Positions 24,462 to 37,296 of a stretch of DNA of 64,000 nt are shown here, in pieces (within the stretch, counting starts at the first letter, position 1; each line of letters opens with the position of its first letter). The DNA is taken from contig OY754335.1 in the NCBI GenBank assembly GCA_963573305.1, forward strand, positions 15,539,501 to 15,603,500. The letters run 5' to 3'. The position numbers were made by a program, and so were the translations under genes. Under the pieces are notes generated by a model. It saw only the letters and a list, made by a program, of their open reading frames with translations, was not told the origin of the DNA and made no database searches. Source of the stretch: Pyrrhosoma nymphula. Its lineage: Eukaryota > Arthropoda > Insecta > Odonata > Coenagrionidae.

Positions 24462-27400
24462 CCTTTATGGCGAGCAGCATGCATTGGCGTCCATTATCAG
24501 GTTGTGTGCGCAAATGTTTACGCGATTGCAGGGATCATGGTGGTCTCCGCTTGCGTTGAATGTCTGATGAAGAGATACTCCCGTTACTGATTTGAGCATT
24601 GGATGTACACCGTGAGCTCTTTTTTCTGTGCCGAAAAATCGTCGTCCCCCTATTTCCAGATGTCACCTAAGACAAATTCACAAAGAGTCACCACCACTGA
24701 GCTCCGTGCCGGTCAGAAATCGTGTCTGGTGATTATGGATTGCCAGATTGGTAGCATGAATAATATTAGTAAGGATCACTCGAAAGGTTTCACAATAATT
24801 TGAAAACTATTGGGTGCTAAAAATCCAAGAACTTAGTCGATGGAAATGGCTTCCCGGAATGACACGTTGGAGGTGAAAGGACTTTGATCTACTTTAGGAA
24901 ATTCACTGCTTAAAATCTGTGTTGTAGAGAAGCATTTTGTACTAGAGTAACAAATTTCAAGCAGTAAATGGCTGTAGTTTGATTTAATTACTTAAGCCTT
25001 CAAATACGGAAACCTTGTTTACATTTGTATTTTTCTAGTTAAATTCAAACTAAAACAAAATGATTCCAAAAATATTTAATTCTTTTTGTACATATAATTA
25101 AAAAAATACTTGGGTCACATTTAAAACCCTCGATGGTGTGAAACCACCCTCCAAATAATTCATATCAGATATGATCATATGAAAAAGATGATTTTTAGAT
25201 GGACTATATCAATTATATATTTCTTACATTTATAACTTATTCATTATTTATTTTTAATCGTATACGTACATATTTTTGATTGCCATGCTTTGATGGTGGA
25301 GATTAACATCACTGCTTACCTGGAAAGAAAAGGTGTATTATAAATAATGATTTAAAGTAATTTTTTTCTCAAAGCTACTTATCTAGGGTAAGATATTAAT
25401 CGACAACCGAATTCCGATAAGTTACATTTTACAATAAGTAACTATTGGCTGGGAAAATATCTCAGTCGTAGATACCATTTCATGAGCATTCTCCAATACG
25501 ACTGAATTGTGGGAAATTCAGGTTTGTGATTGCACGAAGCTTTGTGGAATTTTATGAACGGAATGCTTTGTTGTGACCTGTATATGTTCTGCCTTTTGCG
25601 GTACACATGTGCAGCATCGGAAAACCAGATTTTACAAAACTATGTTCATTAAGTCGCATTGGGAAATAACGGATTCCGCTCCCATTTTATGTAAAATGCG
25701 TAGACTCTAACGAGCTATTTTAATAAATACTTTGGATCTATAAATAGATGTCATTCTTGTGCTTCATTCTACGAATCCTTGGTAATTTGACGCCTTCACG
25801 TGAAAATAAAATGTGCAATACTCAAAGCGCAGGTAATAAACAATAATGTAATGTAGCATTAATAGAAGCGCTGTCACCTAGCATGACCCCATTTTAATTT
25901 TTAAAAGTAGAAGAAATGAAAAATTAGTCAGATTGCACCGAGTGTATTCCACCCTTTACGCCCTGAGGTAGTGGCAGACTTAGATACAGAGACACGGATA
26001 TGATGAATTCTTTATCTTGGAAAAAAATTCGTCGAGACTTTACTGAGCAAAGAAGAATTATGATTATGGGATAATTATGATTATTAAAATAAATGGATTA
26101 TTCCACATTTTCCATTTCACGGCAGGAGTTTTTGATAATTGACTGAATTTTGATAGATTTGAATGAACTTAATAGCTAGAAAAGTAAACCACAGAAAGGA
26201 CATAGACAATATCATTACATTTTTATGTCAAAATTATATGTGTACTTTGTCCAGTCATTTGCACGCGTTTCACGAAATTTATTCGTTGCTCATATCACGT
26301 GTTTTTACTATCGTTTAAAGAAATTAATTATTGTTATTGGCTCATCAGCAATAGCATGATTTTAGTTCTGAAACGTACATACGTGATTTTGTAATTTACC
26401 CTCTGCCATTAAAATTTTCGAGGCAAAATATATCGTAAACATTTTTTACTATTTAGAAAGAGTTTTGTGCGCCGTTTATTTCATTGTGCAGAATATCTGG
26501 GGGAAATGGCGTCATTTTGTAACTTCATCATAAATCCCCCTCAACCATTGTTTTCTCTCATCATCCACGGTATAGATTGTCTTCCGGGCCCGAAAAGTTT
26601 TGCCCTGCAGAAACTTAGTGAAGAGATGGTCAGAGTTGTTTCCTCTGTTGGCTGTCAAGCCCCTCAAATCCAATATCCATCCAAGCTTCTCAACTAGCTA
26701 GCTTCGAAAAACGGTTATTGGTGCTAAGCTATCCATGTTTTTTCTTTTGTAAGACCAACTATTACATTAACTTCAAGCAACCAGCTTGAGATATTGTATA
26801 ATATGATGCATTAAATAGAGGAAATCCATATAAAAATCTAAAGCACAGGATAAATTGACAGGTCTATGTTAATTACTTATTTGAGAACTTATTATGTACA
26901 CTTTGCATATAAAATACACAACATGATATTGGAAAAATTGATAATAGGATATTCCTAAATGTTCGTTAGATGGGTCAACACTTTGCACAAGCTTACTCAT
27001 GCGGGCGAAAAGCATTGCACGCTAAGATCATGAACGACATAATTTGTCTCAAATTGATCGTTGTAAACTAATAAAAAACACATCATTGACCAAAGAAGTG
27101 AATGGTTACGATATTGGTGAAGCATTAACGGACAAGTCCTTACGATTTCAATTAAAGAGCCTTGAGCCTATCCGGGGGTGGGGTCATACGTGTACGTACA
27201 TGGAGAAATTATGTAACCTATTTTTAGATTACGTTTGAGTTGAGTTTACAACCTTCACATATCAATTTTTTAAAGTATTTTCCTTGAACCTCCTAATAGC
27301 GAGTTCAGTCGTTGGGCGATAAAATTCTAGCAAACAATTAGTCAAGTATATATATCTCGTTCCAATTATTTCTTTTGGCAGTAACTTTCATTAGGGAAGA

Positions 27401-28260
27401 AGCTTTACCTAAAATATCATATACGCCACCTGCTCAGAATACCTTTTCATCGAGCCCCCCTTTCCGAATGTCACTTATTGTTAGACATAGTATACCACAT
27501 CAGCCATAAGCATAGCTGAAATTTTAGAGAGAAAGACACGTAAATGGACAATTATAGCAAGATGAAAGGTACCGCACGTGTTTGAAAGAAAACCTAGCCA
27601 GGATTTGGCATTGATGGAAAGAGTTTTTCACCGGTGAACAGCATTCACTGCATGACTCTGACGCGAGCTCCATAATTAACAATGTGTGAAGTGAACGAAC
27701 GAAATTGGTATTTCGGGAAGTAGAGCATCATTTTCTGTCTGTTTTGGTCGTTTCATCTCTTTGTTAAAGAAAATCATATCTCTCTCGTATTTAGCCACCT
27801 CCAAATCAAGCCAAGAGTAGATATTGTGAACTATTTTTTCCATCCAGACGGAGTTCAAGATTACAACTATAGGCAACGTGTACAAGTTTCGACTACTTTT
27901 CAAGTGAGCCATGCATATAAAAGTCATGGAATTAAAATATGAACAAAAACTCCTTATTAGTCAAGAGTCATGGGAAAATATAAAGTTATAGATAGCGCTT
28001 AAGACTAGAAACATAAATCGCTTGTTAAGGGAGCGTAAGAGTCAGGGCATTCAAGGTATGGCTTTGTTATGAAATTTTACGTAATAAATTTATCCCAATG
28101 TGTCCCAATATCCCAATATCCCAGCTTTGCATTTCAAATTGCTTGGTCATAAATTTCGTCAATTGTGAACTGCATGGTGAAAGAGTAAGAAGGTAAATGT
28201 ATTGTAAGGTTGACATCCTAGGATTACTAAATCAATAGAAGAACAAAGTTTCTACGTTAA
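24462..28260. other. No recognisable gene
   Basis: AT-rich, with the longest frames about 60-85 residues and no recognisable motifs. A small cluster of TCCCAATA-like direct repeats is visible at about 28093-28121. Nothing else supported. Confidence 0.5.
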
Positions 28261-28410
28261 CAAAGGCTGTTCGGGTACTCCAGCGGATAAATTCCTCTAT
28301 CGCTGCCGACGTTTTGATGAATGAGTCCTGAGGATGATGGACGACTCATTTATCGGAACGTCGGCAGCGATGGAGGAAATAACCCGGTGGAGAAACCGAA
28401 CAGCCTTTGT
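28261..28410. repeat. Palindrome with about 70-bp arms
   Basis: Left arm 28261-28328 and right arm 28339-28410 are reverse complements with scattered mismatches, sharing CAAAGGCTGTTCGG at the tips and ATCGCTGCCGACGTT inside. The centre contains CTGAGGATGATGG and the right arm GGAACGTCGG, the motif order of the hammerhead-like copies elsewhere in the window. Confidence 0.85.
28328..28362 (+). ncRNA. Hammerhead-like motif, weak
   Basis: CTGAGGAT fits CUGANGA with an added U. A 19-base segment that could pair only weakly (GAT/ATC) follows, then GGAAC and GTC. Stem II is poor and GAAAC carries one change, so if ribozyme-derived this copy is inactive. Confidence 0.25.
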
Positions 28411-28415
28411 GAACT

Positions 28416-31189
28416 GCATACGCTGGAAAACATCAGATCTTTCTTCGTCTTATAAATTCTTTCAATGGAAAACACTACTTCTACTAATTTTTCAGTAAGT
28501 TTCCACTTGAGGTATATTACAACAAAGAAAGTAGGTAGTCGCGGTGTTTGTCCTGCTGCAAAATAATCATTGCAGCCTTATCGTCAAAAAAAGGAAATTA
28601 TAAATGGCAATGGAGGATTGGTAATATGAACTAAGTCCATATAAAGTACATTGACATATTTCCCGCGACGCACGTAGTGAAGTTCGGGTGTAGTGATTCT
28701 TGAGTCCTATTTCCTTACGATTCCATTTATACTCGAGAGACGCAAATAAAACGCAAGTTGTTTCTCAGAATGTGACGTACGATATACGGTCACCCTATTG
28801 ACCCAATTTTGAGAAAAAATCCAGGACGGATGTAGAAGCAAAAATAAAACACCGTCTTCAAATCATCTCTACCGAGAAAGGAAAAAAACGAAACAAAGGG
28901 AGATGGAGAAAAGGAAAGAGAGAAACTCGAAACTGAAGCACAAAGGCAGTAGTGCGGTCCGGACAATTTTTTCCAAACCCCCTTAAGTCGACTGAAATGG
29001 GGACTTCCCGTTTTTATGGAAGTGGAAGAGAGCACACACACTTTGGAAACATTACGTTTCGGTCGCCACGGCGCATAAGGTTAACCTCCAAATACCCCTC
29101 TTCTAGCAAAAGGACAATCCGCCGCCGGTTACACTTGCAGCAGCATTAAAAAAAACAAAGGGAAGGACTTCTGCGTTGCGGGGGGAGACAGTGCCTCCAA
29201 AATGCGTGTCCAACACCAAAGTATAAAAAAAATGACTGGGAATAAACAAAAATTGGGGAACATTTTCGAAAAAAATGAAAGATGAAGGCACATGGTTCAG
29301 TTTTTTTTTAAATTTAAATTCAAAATCGCAATCAGCGTCAAAGGGATGGGGGGGGGGGGACGACGTGAGGATAAAAGTTGGAGGGTGGAATGAATGGTTG
29401 AACCGGAGGTGGGAGGTTGTTTGCATGTACGTGGGCGCACAAAACGCCTGCGGGAAGAAGCGCGCTCTCCTCAGGGCAGGGATAAAAAAATAACAAAACA
29501 TACAGCGAAACAATTGTGCGAGGAAAACATATCAAAGGCATAAGCAGTGCAAGGCGAAAAATCACACATGGCAGCCCGCACGCAGGCATACTAAGAGATG
29601 TAAGGTGATTTATTTACTTTTTTTAATTTTCCTCTCCTCAGAAAAACACGCAGAATGATAAAAAGTATCCCTCTCAATTCTAACTAGAATAGATCTCAGC
29701 TAATGACGAGACACGGGTATGGAGAAGTAGGTGGTTACAAAGAATGGATAAGAATAGAACGGGAGAAATCGAGGGAAAAAGAAGATGGAAAAATGCCTTC
29801 GTTATTTAGGTGAGAACGAGAATCTTTTCGTATCCTCCCATCTAACTCCCCGGCACAAGGAGGGATAAATTGTACATATGCGTTGAAATACAAACTATAA
29901 GGCCTCAAGACAATGCAATAGAAGGTTAACAAGTTTGAGAAATATGGTATTTAGTCCAAGAAGCTTATCCTTCGTCTTCATTCCGGAAAAGCATGAATGC
30001 GCACTATCAATGCTAGTGTCATAGGCGTTATATGCTATAAATTACGCATGGTGAAGAATGAAATATTAATAAAATAAGAAAGATATAGATTCTTTATGGG
30101 TAAAAATTAACTCATTGGCGATGATTCCGAAAGAACCCACTGTCGGAAAGCGCCCGCAGAGGAGAGGTAGAGAATAATGTGCGAATGAGTATGCCAAGGA
30201 CATTTACAAAAGCGGAAGTTGTTTCACGGGAACGATCGAGCGAAGGAATTATTTGCGCAGGCGAGATGAAGGGACTTAGGTCGTAAAGGCAAATGAATAT
30301 CTTGTTCAAGGGAAATTGCGTGCATACCTAAATGTTTAAAGATCCCCAAAGAGGTAGAATAGCTATCTTAAAGGAAAATTGATCCCTTAATTCAATAGAT
30401 GCTGGACTTAATATTTATAGTTATCTCATGATGCCGTTCAAATATAGTAAACGAAAATACCATATGAAACAACCGCGGAACAATCCAGACAAAGGGATAT
30501 TCTTATTAGGTTCCTAAGTTCCAATCACATGTATTATCCTAATGTGAATCAGAGGAATTATACGGGAAGTAATAATTTAAATTATTATTATCTTTTCAAT
30601 TATGCTAACAATAAGCAGTTATCTCGTTTTTGGCATTTAATTTGCCATATCTGTCACCCTGTTTTCCAAACGAATATTAGTCACTTTCACTATAACTCGC
30701 AGGATAGTTTAAGTTGAATCGTAGTATCATTTAGTACATATTAGTACCACCCAATAAATTAGTTCAGATTGATTTAATATTCGGTTTAGTGGTGCCGCTA
30801 ATTTAGAAATCCGAATTAGATGGTACTATGAAGGTGACTTCAATGAAACATTTATTTCAATGAATCAGACTTTGTTTTTAGAAATATTGAATTTCAGAAC
30901 TTGATTGAAATTCAAATTATCACTCGCCCACCGTACTCCAATGATTTCGTGAAAGTAGAAACTACAACACATCCTTAAATATGAAGTTTTCATTTAGTCA
31001 CGGCCAATTTGCAGAGCTTATGCGGCCCTAAAAATATTCCTGGTTGTTTATTTCTATGGTTTTAAGATGCGATCTAAATAAACGTAAAGAGGGAAAGAAG
31101 GTGAGACTGAATAGAGAAAGGAAAGGATGGAAGGTAGGTGAAATGCGTACATGACATTAGGCACGCAAAAAAGAAAAAGTAAGGATGAA
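28416..31189. other. No recognisable gene
   Basis: A GC-richer part at 28790-29590 contains overlapping frames up to 136 residues on opposite strands (for example minus 29103-29513), rich in Phe/Ser/Pro and lacking recognisable motifs. A run of G lies at about 29349-29358. The rest is AT-rich. Confidence 0.45.
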
Positions 31190-31367
31190 ATTTTGTAAAT
31201 GAAAAACTTAAACTTTGTAGTTCCACAATGATATTTTATTTCACGACCCGGGTTTCGACGTGCTATAACGTCATCTTCAGGTTAGACGTTATAGCACGTC
31301 GAACCCCGGGTCGTGAAATAAAATATCATTGTGGAACTACAAAGTTTAAGTTTTTCATTTACAAAAT
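31190..31367. repeat. Near-perfect palindrome, 83-bp arms
   Basis: Arms 31190-31272 and 31285-31367 differ at only one position that I can see, around a 12-base centre. This is the cleanest inverted repeat of the window, so it is either recent or kept identical by gene conversion. Both arms contain a GTCGTGAAATAAAATATC segment beside the hammerhead-like core, similar to the GTCGTGCTATAATAAAATG segment of the 54880-55050 palindrome. Confidence 0.92.
31245..31280 (-). ncRNA. Hammerhead-ribozyme-like core
   Basis: On the minus strand: CTGAAGAT, a perfect 5-bp stem (GACGT/ACGTC) with a 6-base loop, GAAAC, then CCGG and GTC. This gives CUGANGA, stem II, GAAA, and a short stem III (A-U, C-G) closing on a GUC cleavage triplet, the order expected of a type I hammerhead. 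Two cautions apply. An extra U sits between the CUGANGA box and stem II, and no convincing stem I partner is visible. Penelope-like elements are known to carry such motifs. Confidence 0.42.
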
Positions 31368-34300
31368 GAATAAGTTCCACCAAGATACGCCTGAAACTAC
31401 CAGTTATAAGGATGAAATGGAGAAACAGTGAAATGATGATTAAAATGATTTTGGAACTAATCATCAATGTTCATCTAATATGAATTTTCCATCCAGAGAC
31501 GCTCAATTTGAAGAATTGAAAGAGCTATGCGTAAGGCCTGTAGATTGATGCCTGCTGATGATGATAATGACGTACTGCCTTTCAGTAATATTAGCTCCCG
31601 TTAATCACGATTATTTTAAGACGCGACCTATAGAAACTCTACGAAAGAAAAATTGAGAATCCGAGTATAGGGAAAGGTGGATGAAATGAGGAAAAAAATA
31701 GTGGAGAAACAAGAGAGAAAAAATGCAGTTCCAACGAGAAACCGGAGAAACGGTGAAATAAAGGCGTACTGCGCAAAGACTCAAGCATTTTCTATTTGCG
31801 GCCTGTCAGTCATATACTCGCGCATTAATTACGTTGATTTAAAGACACCACATAAAGAAGTTGTTCGAGGAGAGAGAGAACGGTGGCTGAAATGTAGACG
31901 AAGCCTTGGTCAAACAAAGGGAAAATGTGAGGCAGTGAGAAAATGGAGAAGTGGTGAAATGAAGAAAAAAATGCGTAAAGAATTAACAGGCATTTTTCTC
32001 CCGTACTGGCCAAAAGATGGCAGGGATGTGGACCGAGGGAAAGAAAGAGACTGAGAGAGGCAGTGTGGGAGAAGGGAAGGAGGGTGAGTGGGTAGATAGG
32101 AGGCCGCCGGAGAATGTCGAGGGCCGGGGCATTGTACAATTCCGCAGTACACACGTCGACGGCGGAACCCGTCTTTTCAGTGCGGCGGAAGAAAGGCGAA
32201 ACAAAAGAAAATGGTGCGGGGAAGGAGGGTGGGATGGAGAAAAGGGGGGAGGTGGGAAAACTCCATGGGCAGAACAAAAGGCCATCGCTGTGCGTGCAGC
32301 AGAGAAAAGGGAGGACACGAGAAAAGAGCGTAGGAGGAGGAGAATGGGGACAGTGGATATTTTTCAAAAAACGGGGAGAGAGTGGTACAGGGAGAGAGAG
32401 ATTGGATGAGAATGGGAAAAGCTGCGTAATGCGGAGAAGATTGAGCGAGGGGTAAGCGGGGTTGAGAATGCTTAAAAGGTGGAATATTAAGAACATGAGG
32501 GGGCATATTAGGATCATATGAAAGTAAGGCTGGCGTTGAAAGAGAAATGAAATTTAAAGCATAAAATCGGCAAAATAAAAATATCAGTATGGTTCTCATG
32601 AGTTTCGATTAATAAAAACTACTACCCTGAAAAAAGGGCGTTATTGAAGGTTTGGAGTAAAATATGTAATTTATAGCAGTTTAGCGTTCTTGACTAATCG
32701 TGAATTCTGATTTATAATAAAATCGATAGTAAAAATGATTTCATCTCAAAAAGAATTATCAATTTGGAAGCCATTGCGAATACACTTTTACTACAAATTT
32801 ATTCCTTTTAAGAATAGAAAGGTTAATTTGTTGCGTCAGTGAGCCTGGGTTAAAACTTTCACTGTTTAAAGCTAAAGGAACAGTTCTAGGTCCCATTAAA
32901 TTGCAAAATAGTTTTATAAAATGGAATAATTATATTTATTCGCCACGAAAGTTTCAGTTAACAGAAGAAAGAAATTGTGAATCCTTGACAATTTGCTTAG
33001 AATTTATGCCGATTGTTTAGTAGAACTTTTAAATAAGTATAACGTTGTTAATTTTTTTCTCACAGATATTGCAGTTTTAAACTTCTATTTTAAACAGGGG
33101 AATATAAAAGGGCGCAGGTCCATAAAAACTCAAGGATCTCACTCCTCAAGAGACGCGAAATTAAATTTTGAATAAGAGGTGAGGGGTGCAAAATAAGGAC
33201 ACTTCCAAGCATTAAATGAAGCACTGTAATCAAAAATCATTTCATGACATAAATATTAAGCTCCATGCTAATGTGCTCATATGAATAAATGTTTATCATG
33301 AAAGGAAATCCTCATCAGAGATCGACAAGTCAAAATTAAAATATGCAGATTCATACACATTAGGAACTTCTTGACGAGGGGTGTTTACAACATTAATGAA
33401 AGAATTTATAGGGAAGTGGAACTTTTAAGGTTAACTCCAACATATGGCCGGGAAACTAATATCAACCTCTCCGATTTTCACACAAGCCGAACACCCCAGC
33501 ATGTATTCAGCCAGGGATGTAAAGGCGGAGTTCATTAAGGCGTTGCTCAAAGATAAAATAAGATTGGAAAACACAATAAAAATGTAAAAAAGTGATGTTA
33601 CGTTAAAAATGAAAAACGTGGAGTGAGGAGTAAAAGCGGAGAGTCGGGAAAGTAATACGAGGAAGACAAGAGAGAAGTGATATTTCCGTATTTTCTCCGC
33701 AATCTTTGTCCTTCCTCCTTTACTCGACACATCTTCCTTCGTCCGCATCCTCCCTAAGAGACAGAGAAGATATCAAGGAGTGAGATTGTGGAAAAGGGGG
33801 TGAGCAAGCTGGTGGAGTTAGGATGTAAGTAGGACGACGTAAGAGGGAAGAGGAGGAGGACGGGATGAGGGAGGAGGAATAGAGGTAAGGAATAGGTGTA
33901 GGAAGGAGAGAAAATGGGCGGGGTCGGAAAAGGAATGAAGCTCGTTTGAAATGCTCCTTAAGAGGGCATTAAAAGCACCGCATTCAGAGTGAAGGGGTAT
34001 GGAGGTTTGGGAGGGAGAGACAAAGGGTGGGAGAGAGGTGGGGGTGCTTCCAGGGAGGGCGCGGAGGGGGTGGATGGCGGTTGCTTCGCATTGCGAGAAG
34101 GGCTGCCCGTAACGAGGCGTGCTTTCAATTGCGAGTCGCCGATTCGTGGGGGGGCTATTTCCTCCGCTTCTTCCGAGTCCCTGGAGTACTCCGCGCGCGC
34201 TCTTACCCCCTCCCTCTTCCTCGGTGCCGCCCTTTCTTAGGCCTCCACGAGAAACCTCCTTCGTTCTTTCAGCTCTGCGATATTGCAATGCATCGACTTC

Positions 34301-35078
34301 GATAAGCGATATTCATGAAATAGCGCATTATGGTATAGGCAATTTTATTCTACTCAAAACTATTAATATCGCATTGTTATGGAAGCTGCTAAGCATTTGT
34401 GTATTTATTTAAACTCACGGGCACCAAACTGAAATTTCAATTTTGTCTGTTTTACCACCTATAATCACATATCTCTTTCACCTACAGCCTTACTTTCATA
34501 TGATATTAATTTGTCCTCTTCGGATTTTTATTACTCTACCCGTTGAGAATCAGGCAATCCGTTAAATCAGCTGTAATAGTATTATATCAGGAGAAATGAT
34601 GTATCATCTGTTGTAGAATATAGAAGAGGTAGGGAGGAAGATCAACGGTAGAGTAAAACAAGAAAATTATGATGAATGTTAAAGTAAGCAGTAATGATGG
34701 AAACTGAAAATAAATTGGAGTTGAGAGCTGCAGCAACCCAATTAAATAATAGCAATAAAAATAATTCAGCGTGCTATACGATGTACTTTCGCAAAAAGTG
34801 CAAGTCTCTCTGACATCAATGAGAAATACGTATTTGAGAATATGAAGTTGTGTGTCTCACTGACACTATTAACGTGATATGCTAGAGTTGGCAGTCAAGT
34901 TTAAAAAAAATAAAAATTGAACGTTAGAAAGTCTCACTTTAGGAAATAGTTGTATTTTGCAATATACGCCTGATATGACTAGTTCAGTAATTTCGAACTC
35001 TGCCTTATTAACATTAGTAAATATCACCAAAAGTAGCGTTGTACTTGTATTTTCCCAACTCACTAGGGAAAACTCACA
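31368..35078. other. No recognisable gene; long purine-rich tracts
   Basis: The plus strand is strongly purine-rich at about 31670-32460 and 33770-34110. The long minus-strand frames there (up to 230 residues at 31825-32517) are Pro/Ser/Phe/Leu-rich and overlap several other frames on both strands, so they are compositional. The remainder is AT-rich. No gene is supported. Confidence 0.5.
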
Positions 35079-35106
35079 ATGAAGTATTTTAACGAATTAA
35101 TTACAG

Positions 35107-35241
35107 GTATCACAGAACTTAAGACACAGAACGCGAAGAGGAACCGAAAGACCCCATGCAGAGACATCCTGAGAGACTCTCGGACTCTCTGTCCCACCAC
35201 TCTCGTATGCTTCCGTCTCTCTGGCGTCATGCTCTTCACAG
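35107..35241 (+). other. Candidate internal exon, unproven
   Basis: A 135-base segment begins after a TTACAG acceptor-like site (35101-35106) and ends at CAG followed by GTGAGT (35242-35247), a near-consensus donor. One phase is open throughout and includes RKTPCRDILRDSRTLC. The length is a multiple of three. The acceptor lacks a good pyrimidine tract and I recognise no domain, so chance is quite possible. The opposite strand also has an open frame here with a hydrophobic segment. Confidence 0.2.
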
Positions 35242-35247
35242 GTGAGT

Positions 35248-37293
35248 ACCACAAAGTTGTCTACATCTGTAATCTAAAAATGTAGTGCTAGAGTTGACAG
35301 GAATGCCACTTGGAGAGATATGCGATATGATGTCACTTAATTGGTTATGCGATTTATTGCGTCCTTGGCGATATTTCAATGTGATATCAAAATTCGAGTA
35401 TTGCACAGCCCTGTACTTCGTTTCTGTCTATGCATATTTACTTTTCTCTTTTCTTAAACCCCCACTCGCATCTTCTCCTGCTCCCTTCTAGCCTCTCTTC
35501 CCCTCTACCTCCTCCGTTCCTTCTCCGTTCATTCTGTCCCTCTTTCATGCCCTCTACCTCCTTACATCCCCTAGGAGAAAATGGCCTTGCGGTGATGGGG
35601 CTTTTAAGGGAGTGGGCCAGTTTCTCCCATTCTATCTCTTTCCCTTTCTCTCCGCCAATGCGCGTTCGTTCTCCCATCCTATCTTCCTCAAGACGTGGTT
35701 TGCAAGCCCCCTTCCCTCATTCTCCCCCTTCCCGCTTTGGTAGCTCTACCGATTAATGATAAGTCTTTGAATGGTCGTTGAGTCTGATGGTTCCGACGCG
35801 TATCGCGCATTAATCCTACTTTTACCTTCCATCCCGTGAGCTGCCAAAAGAGCTTGGGCAAATTTGTTTTAAAAATCAAGCTAAAACTGAGTAGGTACTC
35901 GATTCACTTGGTCTGAGTCTGAATGGACGAAGTACTACATTTATTTAGGGCCAAGAAAACAGTGCATGGAAAGAAAATGTAAGCCTTTTTTGTATGCATT
36001 AGTACATCTAATAATTGGCACACACATCTTAAGGGCCTAAAGCTTTGCAAATAGCGAGTAAATTTGATGACCGTTTGAAAAAAAAATCCAGAGGGCAATT
36101 ATAATTTTAGGGTTTCTCTACTACACTAAAACTATTCCATTTTGTACTTAGAAGCATTTGCTCTCCGTTGTTCAATCTTTGTGCTATAATCTCCCATCTT
36201 GATTGAGACAACCATTTCATTGTGAATACTGACCTTGACCTGTATAATCCTTAAAAAAAGGAACTCTCTCACGTAACAACCATTACCGTTTTTCGTATCT
36301 ACGTAACCAGCAATTTACAAAAACTATTTGTCATTTATTAACTTTCCTAGCCCGTGCACTGACAAATTTTAATGGTGGAATTAAATTTCTAAGTTTAGGT
36401 AAGTCTCATATTTTTTCAAATGTATGTTAGGGGAGCTATTATTAGAAATTTATCCTAAATTTTTCATTTTTGACTAAAAAAAGCGCATTAATAATGAGTC
36501 AATGGATTGAATATTTTAAAATTTCACGCTCAAGTTAAGGCCGCCTAAACTGAAAGGGAATATTGAATATGTTTCGGTAAAATATCTCTATTTCTATAAA
36601 AAATGAACTTCTGGCCAGTGTACGTTTAACCTTATCACAATAACTATAGCCAAATATAATGGCTGTGAATATTAGCATCTGAAATTGATTAATTCCTTCA
36701 TGAAACGTCACAAGCATTCAAATGTATATGAATATAGTGCAAGCTGAAAGAAGAAATGGGAAGATAATGCCATTTTAAACAGCGGAATGCCTGAGAATGA
36801 AAATATACATTAAATTTTCTGTTTATTGAATGTGAAGTTCCTGTACGTAAATGTCATGACTCGCGCATACCATTTTAAATGCCACCTAAGTAGTCCACCG
36901 CTGAAAGCCACCAGAAATTTTGATGCAGGAGTCGGACTGGTGGGGCAGGTAAATCTTGAGGAGAGCCATAGATGCAGGGCTCAAATGTGGTCTGAGGGCG
37001 AGCTGTCTAAGCAGGCACTTCCGTTGTTCTTAGTGGGGCAGCATATATGTACCTTGAAGAGCTCTTTTAGGGTGATGTTGTGGATCCCAGGAGGCCATAA
37101 GACCTTTCAAGCGTTTCCCCTAATATGTGGGTTAATATATACCTACGCAAAAAGAATGAAAGTAAAAACGGCGGGTGAGATTCAAAATTATATTAAGGAT
37201 GTAATATTCTTCAAGGAGCTAAAAAATATTTCGAGAAATAAATGCCAATTACACGACTCACAAAACGCAGGATGTCTATGCAGGTCACTTAGC
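35248..37293. other. No recognisable gene
   Basis: A pyrimidine-rich part lies at about 35440-35730. A 156-residue plus-strand frame at 36826-37296 has no recognisable motif and runs up to the edge of the MITE. Otherwise AT-rich. Confidence 0.45.
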
Positions 37294-37296
37294 TAA

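Noticed and set aside
29103..29513. 136-residue minus-strand frame, Phe/Ser/Pro-rich
   Set aside because: Compositional, crossing a poly-G/poly-C run.
31553..31572. CTGATGATGATAATGACG as another hammerhead core
   Set aside because: The CTGATGA box is present by chance in a GAT-rich stretch. No stem II or GAAAC follows.
31825..32517. 230-residue minus-strand frame
   Set aside because: Rich in Pro, Ser, Phe and Leu because the DNA is pyrimidine-rich on that strand. Several other long frames overlap it on both strands and no domain is recognisable.
36826..37296. 156-residue plus-strand frame
   Set aside because: No recognised domain, no convincing promoter or splice context, and it stops at the MITE edge.
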